The notes under the pieces: generated by a model | The model's database searches: none | What the model was told of the DNA's origin: nothing | Seen by the model: only the letters and a program-made list of their open reading frames with translations | Program-made: the position numbers and the translations under genes | Part shown: positions 1-5,464 of the stretch, piece after piece | How positions within the stretch are numbered: position 1 is the first letter of the stretch | How the letters are laid out: the number at the start of each line of letters is the position of its first letter | Source of the DNA: Acidobacteriota bacterium | GTDB taxonomy: Bacteria > Acidobacteriota > Terriglobia > Terriglobales > Acidobacteriaceae | Direction: 5' to 3' | DNA length: 5,924 nt | NCBI GenBank assembly: GCA_003224785.1 | Contig: QHZV01000270.1 | Location: 1 to 5,924, forward strand

Positions 1-864
1 TTCATGGAAGTCGCCAAGCTTGGCAGCTTCTCGCGCGCCGGGCAAAAAATCTTCCGCTCGCAATCCGCGGTCAGCGCGCAAATACGTCAGCTCGAACAAG
101 AATACGGCGATCGCTTGCTCGACCGCGCCGGCAAAGACGTCACTCTGACGCCCGCCGGCCGCGTCCTTTTCGCTTACGCCGAACGCATGCTGCAAATGAA
201 GGACGAGTCGCTGCTGGCTGTCGCCGACCAGGGCAACATGCCGCGTGGCACCATCACTGTAGGCGCGAACGAAGCCACTTGCCTTTACGTTCTTCCTGAT
301 GTGTTCGCGAAATATTGCAGCCTTTATCCCGGCGTGCAGATCAGCATCTATCGCAACTTCAGCTACAAAATTGTCGAGAAGCTGGAGAACGGCTCCATTG
401 ACGTAGGCATTGTCACTATGCCGGTCAAGAGTTCCAGCCTGAAAGCGCATGCGATTTTTCGCGATCAACTCATGCTGATGGTCAGTCCTTCGCATGCATT
501 GGCCAAGCTCGACGTTGTGCCTGTAAGCGAGATCGCGAAATACCCGATTCTGCTGCCCAAGACCGGATTCAGTCGCCGCATCATGGACAAGCTCTTTCGT
601 CCCTACGCCGGAAAGATGCAAGTTCGCATGGAGCTGCCAAGCGTTGGCATGATCAAGAGTTTCGTTGCCGCCAGCCTCGGCGTTTCCATCATCAGCGCCA
701 GCTTCGCCAAAGATCAGGTCCTCGCCGGACGCGTGAAGCTGATCTCCATCAAAGGCGAAGAACTCTGGCGCGAACTCGGAGTCGCTTATCGCCGCGACCG
801 CACGCTCACGCGCGCTACCGATACATTCATTAACACCGTGCGACAATTTGCCGCGTCTAAGTAA
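1..864 (+). CDS. LysR-type transcriptional regulator, 5' end cut by the window
   Basis: A DNA-binding regulator with the LysR layout. The winged helix-turn-helix is at about residues 4-50 counted from the first visible ATG at position 4, including GSFSRAGQ and QSAVSAQIRQLEQEYG, with the usual L-T-P-A-G wing. A linker helix follows, then a periplasmic-binding-like effector domain from about residue 80 (GTITVGANEA, and GSIDVGIV near residue 135) to the end. Full LysR proteins have about 10-15 residues before the EVAKLGSFS-like segment, and the codon before the ATG (TTC, Phe) fits the usual Y-F-x-E-V-A start. The true start is therefore most likely outside the window and the ATG at 4 is internal. 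The stop is TAA at 862-864. The effector and target genes cannot be told from sequence. LysR regulators often control a divergent neighbour, which would lie off the left edge. Family call is very secure; specificity is unknown. Confidence 0.95.
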   Translation, partial: FMEVAKLGSFSRAGQKIFRSQSAVSAQIRQLEQEYGDRLLDRAGKDVTLTPAGRVLFAYAERMLQMKDESLLAVADQGNMPRGTITVGANEATCLYVLPDVFAKYCSLYPGVQISIYRNFSYKIVEKLENGSIDVGIVTMPVKSSSLKAHAIFRDQLMLMVSPSHALAKLDVVPVSEIAKYPILLPKTGFSRRIMDKLFRPYAGKMQVRMELPSVGMIKSFVAASLGVSIISASFAKDQVLAGRVKLISIKGEELWRELGVAYRRDRTLTRATDTFINTVRQFAASK

Positions 865-868
865 TTGT

Positions 869-932
869 TAGTCGCTAGTTGTTAGTGGTTAGACAGCGCG
901 ACTAAAGACTAATCACTAACAACTAGCCACTA
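869..932. repeat. Long imperfect inverted repeat between LysR and DUF1330 genes
   Basis: Arms 869-892 and 909-932 pair over 24 positions with one true mismatch (873/928) and one G-T pair (888/913). The loop is 16 bases. The arms are built from short variants of GTTAGT, CTAGTT and TTAGTG, so they look like a repeat element rather than a tuned regulatory site. It starts five bases after the LysR stop and ends 26 bases before the DUF1330 start. No T-run follows the right arm, so it is not a textbook intrinsic terminator, though the transcript would fold strongly and could attenuate read-through or protect an mRNA end. It could also be a dispersed palindromic repeat. Confidence 0.8.
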
Positions 933-946
933 TCAAGCGAAACACC

Positions 947-950
947 GGAG
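947..950 (+). promoter_or_regulatory. Shine-Dalgarno for the DUF1330 gene
   Basis: GGAG lies eight bases upstream of the ATG at 959. It supports that start and shows the gene has its own translation signal despite following the LysR gene on the same strand. Confidence 0.75.
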
Positions 951-958
951 ATCGAAAC

Positions 959-1249
959 ATGGCCAAAGGCTACTGGGTGACTTTCTACCGTTCCGTTTCA
1001 AATCAGGCTGCCATGGCTGAATACGGGAAGCTGGCTGGTCCCGCAATTCAGAAGGGTGGAGGGCACTTTCTGGCTCGCACCATCGCGACCAAAGGATATG
1101 AAGGTGGGCTGAAGGAGCGGGTGGTCGTAATCGAATTCGAGAGCGTGGAAAAAGCGATCGCCACCATTGAGAGTGCGGAATACCGGGCCGCGGAGAAAGT
1201 TTTGGAGGGCGCTGTCGAACGTGAAATCCGGATTGTAGAAGGCGTTTAG
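959..1249 (+). CDS. DUF1330 family protein (small dimeric alpha/beta barrel)
   Basis: A 96-residue cytoplasmic protein with no signal peptide or membrane segment. The start KGYWVTFYRSV (first strand), the middle GGGHFLAR and the late IEFESVEKAIATIESAEY followed by AAEKVLEGAVE and IRIVEGV match the order of conserved blocks in DUF1330 (PF07045), and the length is typical. The family adopts a ferredoxin-like dimeric alpha/beta-barrel fold related to stress-response and monooxygenase-like barrels, and its biochemical role is not established. The ATG at 959 is preceded by GGAG at good spacing. It follows the LysR gene by 94 bases, so cotranscription is possible, but the strong inverted repeat between them may uncouple the two. 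Family call is confident; function unknown. Confidence 0.9.
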   Translation: MAKGYWVTFYRSVSNQAAMAEYGKLAGPAIQKGGGHFLARTIATKGYEGGLKERVVVIEFESVEKAIATIESAEYRAAEKVLEGAVEREIRIVEGV

Positions 1250-1275
1250 CGGCGCAACTTCTTTCTACTGAGGGT

Positions 1276-1320
1276 GCCCCATTCTAAAATTCGCGTTCTT
1301 GGTGAAATTTAGAATGGGGC
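1276..1320 (+). terminator. Hairpin between convergent genes, probable terminator
   Basis: Arms 1276-1288 (GCCCCATTCTAAA) and 1308-1320 pair perfectly over 13 bases. After one mismatch, three more inner pairs follow, leaving an 11-base loop. TCTTT follows the right arm on the plus strand. It lies 26 bases after the DUF1330 stop and 13 bases from the stop of the convergent minus-strand gene, the usual place for a shared terminator. The T-run is short and the minus strand lacks one, so efficiency is uncertain. The left flank CTGAGGGTGCCC recurs elsewhere in the window, so it may also belong to a repeat family. Confidence 0.65.
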
Positions 1321-1333
1321 TCTTTCCGCCCTC

Positions 1334-2893
1334 CTAGTGCACTGTGATGTATCCGCCTTCTTTCGTCGAGTGACCCGCCTTGTCCCAAACCGTATACAAA
1401 TAATGATGGGACCCGAGACTCAGATGTAATGAGGTCTTAAGCGTGTTCGAATGGACGGTAAAGGCAACGGCGCCATCGATCTTAAGCACGATCGAGCTAA
1501 CCCCCACGCCAGAACTGGCGCTTGCGCTGAAGAGCACTGGGTTCGTCAGCGACGCATTGCTCGTCGGCGACGTGACTTTGAGCGTGGAATAAACCGGGAA
1601 ACTTACGGCCGCACTCAAATGGTTCTGAACCGAAGGCTGCCCGCGCGCTTTCACGAACAACTTGTAATTTCCCGCCGGAAGGGCAAATTGCGTCAGGTCA
1701 AGAGACCGAGCGCTGGTGGGAAGCACCTTAAGCTGCGCGAGATTCTTCCCATCCTTAGAAATGTAGGCCACAAACATAGATAACGTCGCAACGCTGTTGC
1801 TAGTGTTCGGCGAGATTGTCCAATTCAAGCTGGATCCGTTCACTGCCGCGCTGACGCTCAGGCAATTATCTACTCCGGTTTCCAGGTTCGTCGATTCTTC
1901 GTAGTCGTTCCAGGTAACTGCCTGAAACGCACTCATCTGATTTATCTGGCTGCCCAACGCTTGAACATTGGCTGCGAAAGTATCGATCCACAGCTTGCCG
2001 CAATGCTCATCCATGCGGCGGCCCGTTCCCCAGGATGCCGCAGAATCATCAAAGCCTTTGTAGACTGCCCCTAGCGTTACCTGATTCGGATTTGACAATG
2101 CAGTGGTGTCGAAATCGGTCAGGTATTGCAGAAACTCGTCTGTAGGGTCAAGCTTGTTTCTCCCCACCCAGGCAAACGCACCATCTGCCATGACTCCAAA
2201 TTCCGTTTGCGCAAACGGACCTCGCTGAAGGATCAGCGGATTGCCCGTGATCGAAGTCGCTGAAGGATCCGCGTAGTCCCAATTCACATCAAAGGTCGTG
2301 AGCAAAGGGCGGCCATTGATACGAATGTAGTGACTGTTGCCAAAGTAGTGCGCGGCCACATAATTAAAGTCGCTGATCAGGGCTTTCTGTGCGCAGGCCG
2401 AGGTCTTGCACAGGTCGAGCGTGAGTGAATTGTGGTCCTCTTGTATTGCTATTTGGAAGCCAGGAAATTTTGCAGCTTCCTGGAGCCATACCTTCGCGGC
2501 CTTTTCCTCAAATGAGTTTGGTCCGTACCAGTCAAGGATGGCTCCATTCATGCCGCGGCTGATTATGTCGTTGATCTGGCGGTCAACCTGGGCTGGATCG
2601 GCGGCGCTATAACCGACGTTAATGTGTTTGCCGCTTCCGCTTCCCCAGAACAACACCACGCTGGCATAAATCTTTCCATGAAATCCGGGTAGCAGTTGCG
2701 ACATTGGCAATTTGCTGACGTTGCCAATGGTCGTACCCACCATGGGATTGCTGTATTTTCCCGACGCAGAAGTATTGTTCTGGGTTTCGAGGGTGACAGT
2801 GGTTGTGGGGCTCAGGTTAACTGGGGACTGGGCGAAGGCAGGGCTAGCAAGGACAGCACTGGCCAGGAAGACAAAAATCCAACAACGTTGCAC
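1334..2893 (-). CDS. Secreted GH71/GH99-like glycoside hydrolase with C-terminal Ig-like domain
   Basis: A 519-residue exported protein. Residues 1-21 form a signal peptide (hydrophobic WIFVFLASAVLAS, then AFA before Q22). Residues about 70-345 resemble the TIM-barrel of GH71 alpha-1,3-glucanase/GH99-like proteins: FHGKIYASVVLFWG, an R-G-M-N-G-A-I-L-D-W-Y-G-P strand end (Asp121), a G-R-P-L-L-T-T-F strand near 194-201, and the late motif VTWNDYEES (326-334), resembling the W-N-D-Y-x-E-S/G motif of those families. D121, E332 and E333 are candidate active-site acids (inference). Residues about 346-435 look like a beta-sandwich, and about 438-519 an Ig-like domain (LKVTSPTSNASLTNPV ... VWDKAGH). 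Cys162/167 and Cys298/344 could form disulfides after export. The likely role is degradation or remodelling of an extracellular polysaccharide; the substrate is unknown. The start is GTG with AGGAG six bases upstream. Fold call is moderately sure, catalysis inferred. Confidence 0.7.
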   Translation of the reverse strand: MQRCWIFVFLASAVLASPAFAQSPVNLSPTTTVTLETQNNTSASGKYSNPMVGTTIGNVSKLPMSQLLPGFHGKIYASVVLFWGSGSGKHINVGYSAADPAQVDRQINDIISRGMNGAILDWYGPNSFEEKAAKVWLQEAAKFPGFQIAIQEDHNSLTLDLCKTSACAQKALISDFNYVAAHYFGNSHYIRINGRPLLTTFDVNWDYADPSATSITGNPLILQRGPFAQTEFGVMADGAFAWVGRNKLDPTDEFLQYLTDFDTTALSNPNQVTLGAVYKGFDDSAASWGTGRRMDEHCGKLWIDTFAANVQALGSQINQMSAFQAVTWNDYEESTNLETGVDNCLSVSAAVNGSSLNWTISPNTSNSVATLSMFVAYISKDGKNLAQLKVLPTSARSLDLTQFALPAGNYKLFVKARGQPSVQNHLSAAVSFPVYSTLKVTSPTSNASLTNPVLFSASASSGVGVSSIVLKIDGAVAFTVHSNTLKTSLHLSLGSHHYLYTVWDKAGHSTKEGGYITVH

Positions 2894-2899
2894 AAATTT

Positions 2900-2904
2900 C
2901 TCCT
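2900..2904 (-). promoter_or_regulatory. Shine-Dalgarno fixing a GTG start
   Basis: On the minus strand AGGAG is followed by AAATTT and then GTG (2893-2891). The six-base spacing, and the fact that translation from this GTG begins directly with a signal peptide, select this start over internal ATGs. Confidence 0.8.
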
Positions 2905-3203
2905 ACAGCTGGTATTCCCAAATCGTGACCTTTCAAGGATCCGCCGTGTTTTGAGGGTTGCTGACACAGTTTGGCATAAAACCTGCCCTCTCGGCAGCAA
3001 GAAAGAAAATACTTCGTCCCTCTCTTTTCGATTCTGATTGGGGCCTAACTATGGGGGCCTAGCTAAGGACGGCTTTTCCTTGGCGCAGGGAGACGATTCC
3101 ACTGGGACAGTTTCTTTCGTACAAAACTCCCACTGACCCAGCTACTTAGATGCGGCGCTGGGCCATCCGTTTTGCATAACCCGTCCGCTAAAGGCGTGAA
3201 ATT
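2905..3203. other. Gene-free stretch upstream of the glycoside-hydrolase-like gene
   Basis: About 300 bases between two minus-strand genes with no supportable coding frame. It should contain the promoter of the secreted hydrolase-like gene, but I see no convincing -35/-10 pair on the minus strand. It holds a small hairpin (ctgcc 2983-2987 / ggcag 2993-2997), a 12-base near-direct repeat (3040-3051 and 3054-3065) and a 10-base inverted repeat with one mismatch (3102-3111 / 3132-3141). None is clearly a terminator of the upstream small gene. Confidence 0.6.
3040..3065. repeat. Short direct repeat, period 14
   Basis: GGGGCCTAACTA at 3040-3051 and GGGGCCTAGCTA at 3054-3065 match at 11 of 12 positions. 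It lies about 150 bases upstream of the secreted hydrolase-like gene. It could be a paired protein-binding site or simply a local duplication; there is nothing to decide. Confidence 0.5.
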
Positions 3204-3422
3204 TTACGCGGACTTTTTTCCGAAGACTCCGCCGAGGCCTTCCTGCACTTCTTCGCCGACGGCACCAGTTCCTGAGGCTCCGCCGTGCAACACGCCATCG
3301 AGCTGGCCGCCGACGCCGGGCAGCTTTGATTTAAAGAAGTTGATCGCAACCTCAGCCGCCTGGCGGGCCTTGTCCTCTGAGATTCCTGTTCTCTGCGCAA
3401 TCTGGCTGACGAGTTCACTCAT
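3204..3422 (-). CDS. Small helical Gly-rich hypothetical protein, 72 residues
   Basis: Starts MSELVSQIAQRTGISEDKAR and continues with an amphipathic helix (AAEVAINFFKSKLPG), then a Gly-rich stretch (residues about 38-68: GGQLDGVLHGG, GTGAVGEE, GLGGVFG) and a KKSA end. The pattern 'x-Q-x-T-G-I-S-x-x-x-A-x-x-A-V-x-x-x-x-x-F-x-K-x-K-L-P' followed by Gly-rich repeats is common in small uncharacterised bacterial proteins, some annotated as DUF2267- or DUF937-like; I do not claim a specific family. No signal peptide or clear membrane segment. The frame stays open upstream to 3572, but AAGGAG (3429-3434) six bases before the ATG at 3422 and the low-complexity-free upstream translation favour this short start. 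Flanked by gene-free DNA on both sides, so probably monocistronic. Confident it is a real gene; function unknown. Confidence 0.85.
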   Translation of the reverse strand: MSELVSQIAQRTGISEDKARQAAEVAINFFKSKLPGVGGQLDGVLHGGASGTGAVGEEVQEGLGGVFGKKSA

Positions 3423-3428
3423 GACGGG

Positions 3429-3434
3429 CTCCTT
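3429..3434 (-). promoter_or_regulatory. Shine-Dalgarno fixing the start of the 72-residue gene
   Basis: AAGGAG on the minus strand lies six bases before the ATG at 3422-3420. It decides against a longer frame beginning up to 150 bases further upstream, where no comparable site precedes a start codon. Confidence 0.8.
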
Positions 3435-3501
3435 GGTTCGCGAGATTGGATGCCGCGGCGATGAATGCCGTGCTGTGTAAATCGTTTGAGCCGGCTGGGT
3501 A

Positions 3502-3516
3502 TTCATTTCTAATGAA
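3502..3516. promoter_or_regulatory. Possible operator dyad upstream of the 72-residue gene
   Basis: TTCATT-tct-AATGAA is a perfect 6+6 dyad with a 3-base spacer, about 80 bases upstream of the small gene's start. Position and symmetry would suit a dimeric repressor or activator, but it is short, single and could be chance. Confidence 0.3.
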
Positions 3517-3626
3517 CTTTGGCTGATTGGATGACCGTGTCGACCCTTGCTTGCTGCGCTCAAACGTATCAAGGCTCAGAGCTGAGGGTGCCCACGCAAT
3601 GCGGACCACGATGAACTCCACTGCTC

Positions 3627-3940
3627 TTGCGCGTGATTCACTCGAACCGTTCGTTTGCGGTTCGGTCTGTTAGCAACTCACGGCGCTTTTCATCCTTTCG
3701 CGATGTTCCTATCGCGTTAAGACCACCAGGGGCCGCAACTCAACCTACTCAGCCGACGAGATTGATTTCCTCGTCGCCTACGTCTTTCCAAAGGATGTTT
3801 GGTACGTTTTTCCAGCCGCGGTGATCGCCGGTCGCGATTCAGTTTGCGTCCGCCCTGATTCGACAAAATGTCGTCTGCTTCAATATCGCGAAGCCTGGGA
3901 TCTTATGAGACCGAGTTCGAGCGCTGCGGTAGCGACGTAG
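3627..3940 (+). pseudogene. Decayed PD-(D/E)XK endonuclease-like gene (C-terminal part, frameshifted)
   Basis: Translating 3674-3940 on the plus strand gives an open stretch with a strongly protein-like core: YSADEIDFLVAYVFPKDVWY (3746-3805), then VFPAAVIAG (3806-3832), an R-P segment, and QYREAWDLM (3881-3907) before TAG at 3938. From memory this matches the C-terminal half of the small 'group I intron-associated PD-(D/E)XK endonuclease' family (PF11645-like): D-F-x-x-A-Y-V-x-P-x-D-x-W-Y-x-x-P, then Y-x-x-A-W-x-L. No start codon with a ribosome site opens this frame, and a stop (3671-3673) sits directly upstream. The adjacent frame from 3627 gives FAVRSVSNSRR, which resembles the preceding V-Q-V-K-S strand bearing the catalytic Lys, so a frameshift near 3670-3700 is likely. 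The N-terminal catalytic Asp/Glu region is not recognisable. Inactive remnant; family call moderately confident. Confidence 0.65.
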
Positions 3941-3945
3941 CGACG
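3930..3945. repeat. Perfect 8-base tandem duplication at the end of the pseudogene
   Basis: TAGCGACG occurs twice in direct succession at 3930-3937 and 3938-3945. The second copy supplies the TAG that closes the pseudogene frame. It probably reflects local slippage in decaying DNA or the edge of a repeat element that begins here (GGGTGCCC follows at 3945). Confidence 0.6.
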
Positions 3946-3970
3946 GGTGCCCTGAGCGATGCTCGTGTGG

Positions 3971-3990
3971 GTCGGACATTCCTGTCCGAC
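3971..3990. repeat. Tight palindrome, 8-base stem and 4-base loop
   Basis: GTCGGACA and TGTCCGAC pair perfectly around TTCC. Many intergenic regions of soil Acidobacteriota, as I recall them, carry near-identical palindromes, so this looks like one copy of a dispersed REP-like repeat. With only one copy in the window, the family assignment rests on memory. Confidence 0.6.
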
Positions 3991-4032
3991 AAACAAATTG
4001 GGAGCAGTTGGCAATTCAAATCGAAGGCTCCG

Positions 4033-4055
4033 GCGGCCCAGCTTTATCGGGCCGC
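4033..4055. repeat. GC-rich palindrome, 7-base stem and 9-base loop
   Basis: GCGGCCC (4033-4039) pairs with GGGCCGC (4049-4055). It is the middle of three hairpins packed within 115 bases, which argues for a composite repeat rather than three chance palindromes. Confidence 0.5.
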
Positions 4056-4068
4056 AGCCCACAAAACC

Positions 4069-4085
4069 TGCCCCACCCTGGGGCA
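4069..4085 (-). repeat. Palindrome with T-run on the minus strand, possible terminator
   Basis: TGCCCCA (4069-4075) pairs with TGGGGCA (4079-4085) around CCC. Read on the minus strand the stem is followed by GGTTTTG, so it could weakly terminate transcripts coming from the hydrolase gene, although it lies about 180 bases beyond that gene's stop. The left flank CACAAAACCTGCCC nearly repeats 2975-2988, which also leads into a small hairpin, so a repeat-family origin is equally possible. Confidence 0.45.
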
Positions 4086-4260
4086 GAAAATTGTTGCTGG
4101 CGAAGCACGCGCCCGACCCCCGCGCTCGGAGCTTCGCCAAAACAGGGCTGGTTTTTGAAATGCGCGCTCCCAGTCTGATCACGTTTTGGTTCGATTAGAA
4201 TGTCAGATCTCGAAGCCTCGCACGATAACCGCGTGGAATGTCAGTAGCCAGAGAATGTTT

Positions 4261-5448
4261 TTATAATTTGTCGAGCACTTTTTGTGCGCCTTTGCGAATT
4301 TCGCCGCGGTACTCGTTAGTGTTGGTCCATGACGACGCAATGCCAGGCGTGGCGAGCAGCCTAAGAGTCTTTTCTGCGTACTCCCGCGCTAGCTCCTTCT
4401 GGCCGTCAGCCAAATACGCCTCGGCGATGCTTTCATCGGCATCGGCGGAATCTGGATAAGCAAGTAGGTTCAGCGTAAAGACAGCGATTGCATTCTTGAG
4501 ATCGCCGGCGCGCTGATAATTCTGGGCGACGATGCTCATTGAGATTTCGGGCCAGAGCTGCGCACGAGGATCTTTCTTCCGCGCATCAATCAATTGCTGC
4601 TCTGCCCGCGATATGCCATCGTTGAACTCAACTTCGGCGAGCAGTGGCGCCGCCGCCACGGCATCTGCTGGAGCGTGGCCCGGCGTCCTGAGAAGAGTGG
4701 TTTCAAACCAGTGCACAATGATGCCGGGCAACTCCGGATGCGTTTGGAACATATCGGTGCCATGGGCACCCCTGGCGGGGACCTTGCCAATATCAAACGG
4801 CTCGTACCATAACCACGGCGCCTCTTGCTCGGCTACGTAGTGGATAAGTCGTTTGCCCGGGCTTGAAGCGCTGGCATAGAGCAACTGCATGGCTTCTTGC
4901 GTGGGCGGATATTCGTCGTTGTCGTCGGTCACGAACAGCTCCGGAAGTTCTGAAGCCTGATGCAAAAACTCGAGCCCCGGCCGGGCGGTTTCGCCCGAGA
5001 GCAACGCCACTGATTTCACCTGTGTGGAATGGCGCCGTGCGAGTTCGACCGCGTTCTCTACGCCCAGCACTCCTGCGCCGCCCGCACCAATGACGTCGCG
5101 ATTGACCCCGGGTTGCGAAGCCAAATAGTTGAATGCTGGCTCGAGGTCCTCACGCCACCATTTCTCTGCTGCTTCAGTGTTGCCGGCACTTTCGCCATGC
5201 CCGCGGCTATCAAGCGTGAGAACATTGATGCCGGCCGCTGCCAGTTGCCGGGCTACTGCGTCCCATGACTTGCGGTCACGATTGCTCTGATGAAACAGCA
5301 GCACGCCCGGGCCAGGCTTTGCCGCAGCAAAATAGCTCGCTTTCAGAAGGGTGCCCTCGGAGCTTTTCAGATCAACGACATGGGGAGGCTGTTGTGCCTG
5401 CACGAAAGAGGCAAACGTGAACAGGGCCAAGATATAAATGTGTTTCAT
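4261..5448 (-). CDS. Exported alpha/beta hydrolase-fold protein with TPR tail, nucleophile Ser apparently absent
   Basis: 395 residues. Residues 1-19 form a signal peptide (ILALFTFASFVQA, then QQ). Residues about 25-255 are an alpha/beta hydrolase fold of the dienelactone-hydrolase-like type: GVLLFHQSNRDRKSW (oxyanion region), LTLDSRGHGES (79-87), then the strand leading to the nucleophile elbow. Where G-G-A-S-x-G would be expected the sequence reads GAGGAGVLG (121-129), with Gly126 in the usual Ser position. The other triad candidates are present: Asp175/176/178 in VTDDNDE and His229 in GAHGTDMF. Residues about 300-366 form two TPR-like repeats (AQNYQRAGDLKNAIAVF; IAEAYLADGQKELAREYAEK), suggesting protein binding. 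The protein would act in the periplasm or outside. The ATG start has only a weak GAAG-like site, which fits coupling to the DinB gene 16 bases upstream. Fold is secure; catalytic status is doubtful and no substrate can be named. Confidence 0.85.
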   Translation of the reverse strand: MKHIYILALFTFASFVQAQQPPHVVDLKSSEGTLLKASYFAAAKPGPGVLLFHQSNRDRKSWDAVARQLAAAGINVLTLDSRGHGESAGNTEAAEKWWREDLEPAFNYLASQPGVNRDVIGAGGAGVLGVENAVELARRHSTQVKSVALLSGETARPGLEFLHQASELPELFVTDDNDEYPPTQEAMQLLYASASSPGKRLIHYVAEQEAPWLWYEPFDIGKVPARGAHGTDMFQTHPELPGIIVHWFETTLLRTPGHAPADAVAAAPLLAEVEFNDGISRAEQQLIDARKKDPRAQLWPEISMSIVAQNYQRAGDLKNAIAVFTLNLLAYPDSADADESIAEAYLADGQKELAREYAEKTLRLLATPGIASSWTNTNEYRGEIRKGAQKVLDKL

Positions 5449-5464
5449 GGGTATCTTCGAAACA

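Larger units (their letters stand above)
3941..4260. other. Gene-free, palindrome-rich stretch
   Basis: About 320 bases between the pseudogene and the 3' end of the alpha/beta hydrolase gene. Open frames exist on both strands, but none has a credible ribosome site or protein-like composition. The content is three tight hairpins (3971-4085) and a 9-base direct repeat GAATGTCAG at 4198-4206 and 4236-4244. Any terminator for the hydrolase should lie here; the hairpin at 4069-4085, read on the minus strand, is followed by GGTTTTGT, but it is about 180 bases past the stop. Confidence 0.6.

Noticed and set aside
1451..1783. 110-codon plus-strand frame inside the secreted hydrolase-like gene
   Set aside because: Arg/His-rich antisense shadow of a convincing 519-residue minus-strand gene with signal peptide and ribosome site.
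2973..2986. Sigma-54-like element GG-N10-GC on the plus strand
   Set aside because: Spacing fits, but the flanking consensus is poor and no plus-strand gene lies downstream within a sensible distance.
3183..3213. Inverted repeat GTCCGC / GCGGAC at the 3' end of the 72-residue gene as its terminator
   Set aside because: The right arm lies within the coding sequence and no T-run follows on the minus strand.
3172..3480. 102-codon plus-strand frame opposite the 72-residue gene
   Set aside because: Pro/Ser/Thr-rich antisense shadow. The minus-strand gene has the ribosome site and the helical pattern.
3423..3572. N-terminal extension of the 72-residue protein
   Set aside because: The upstream 50 codons are compositionally unlike the gene and no good ribosome site precedes any start codon there.
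3643..3664. Inverted repeat CGAACCG / CGGTTCG
   Set aside because: Lies inside the pseudogene remnant, short stem with 8-base loop and no functional context; probably chance in GC-rich coding-derived DNA.
3880..4182. Open frame of 100 codons on the minus strand in the palindrome-rich region
   Set aside because: It reads through all three palindromes and the tail of the pseudogene, has no ribosome site and no protein-like pattern. It is best explained as repeat DNA that happens to stay open.
3868..4198. Two overlapping plus-strand open frames (96 and 79 codons) in the same region
   Set aside because: Their translations come from the palindromes and repeats, no Shine-Dalgarno precedes them, and one overlaps the better-supported pseudogene frame.
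4532..5268. Several plus- and minus-strand frames inside the alpha/beta hydrolase gene
   Set aside because: They overlap a well-supported gene and show no conserved motif or ribosome site.
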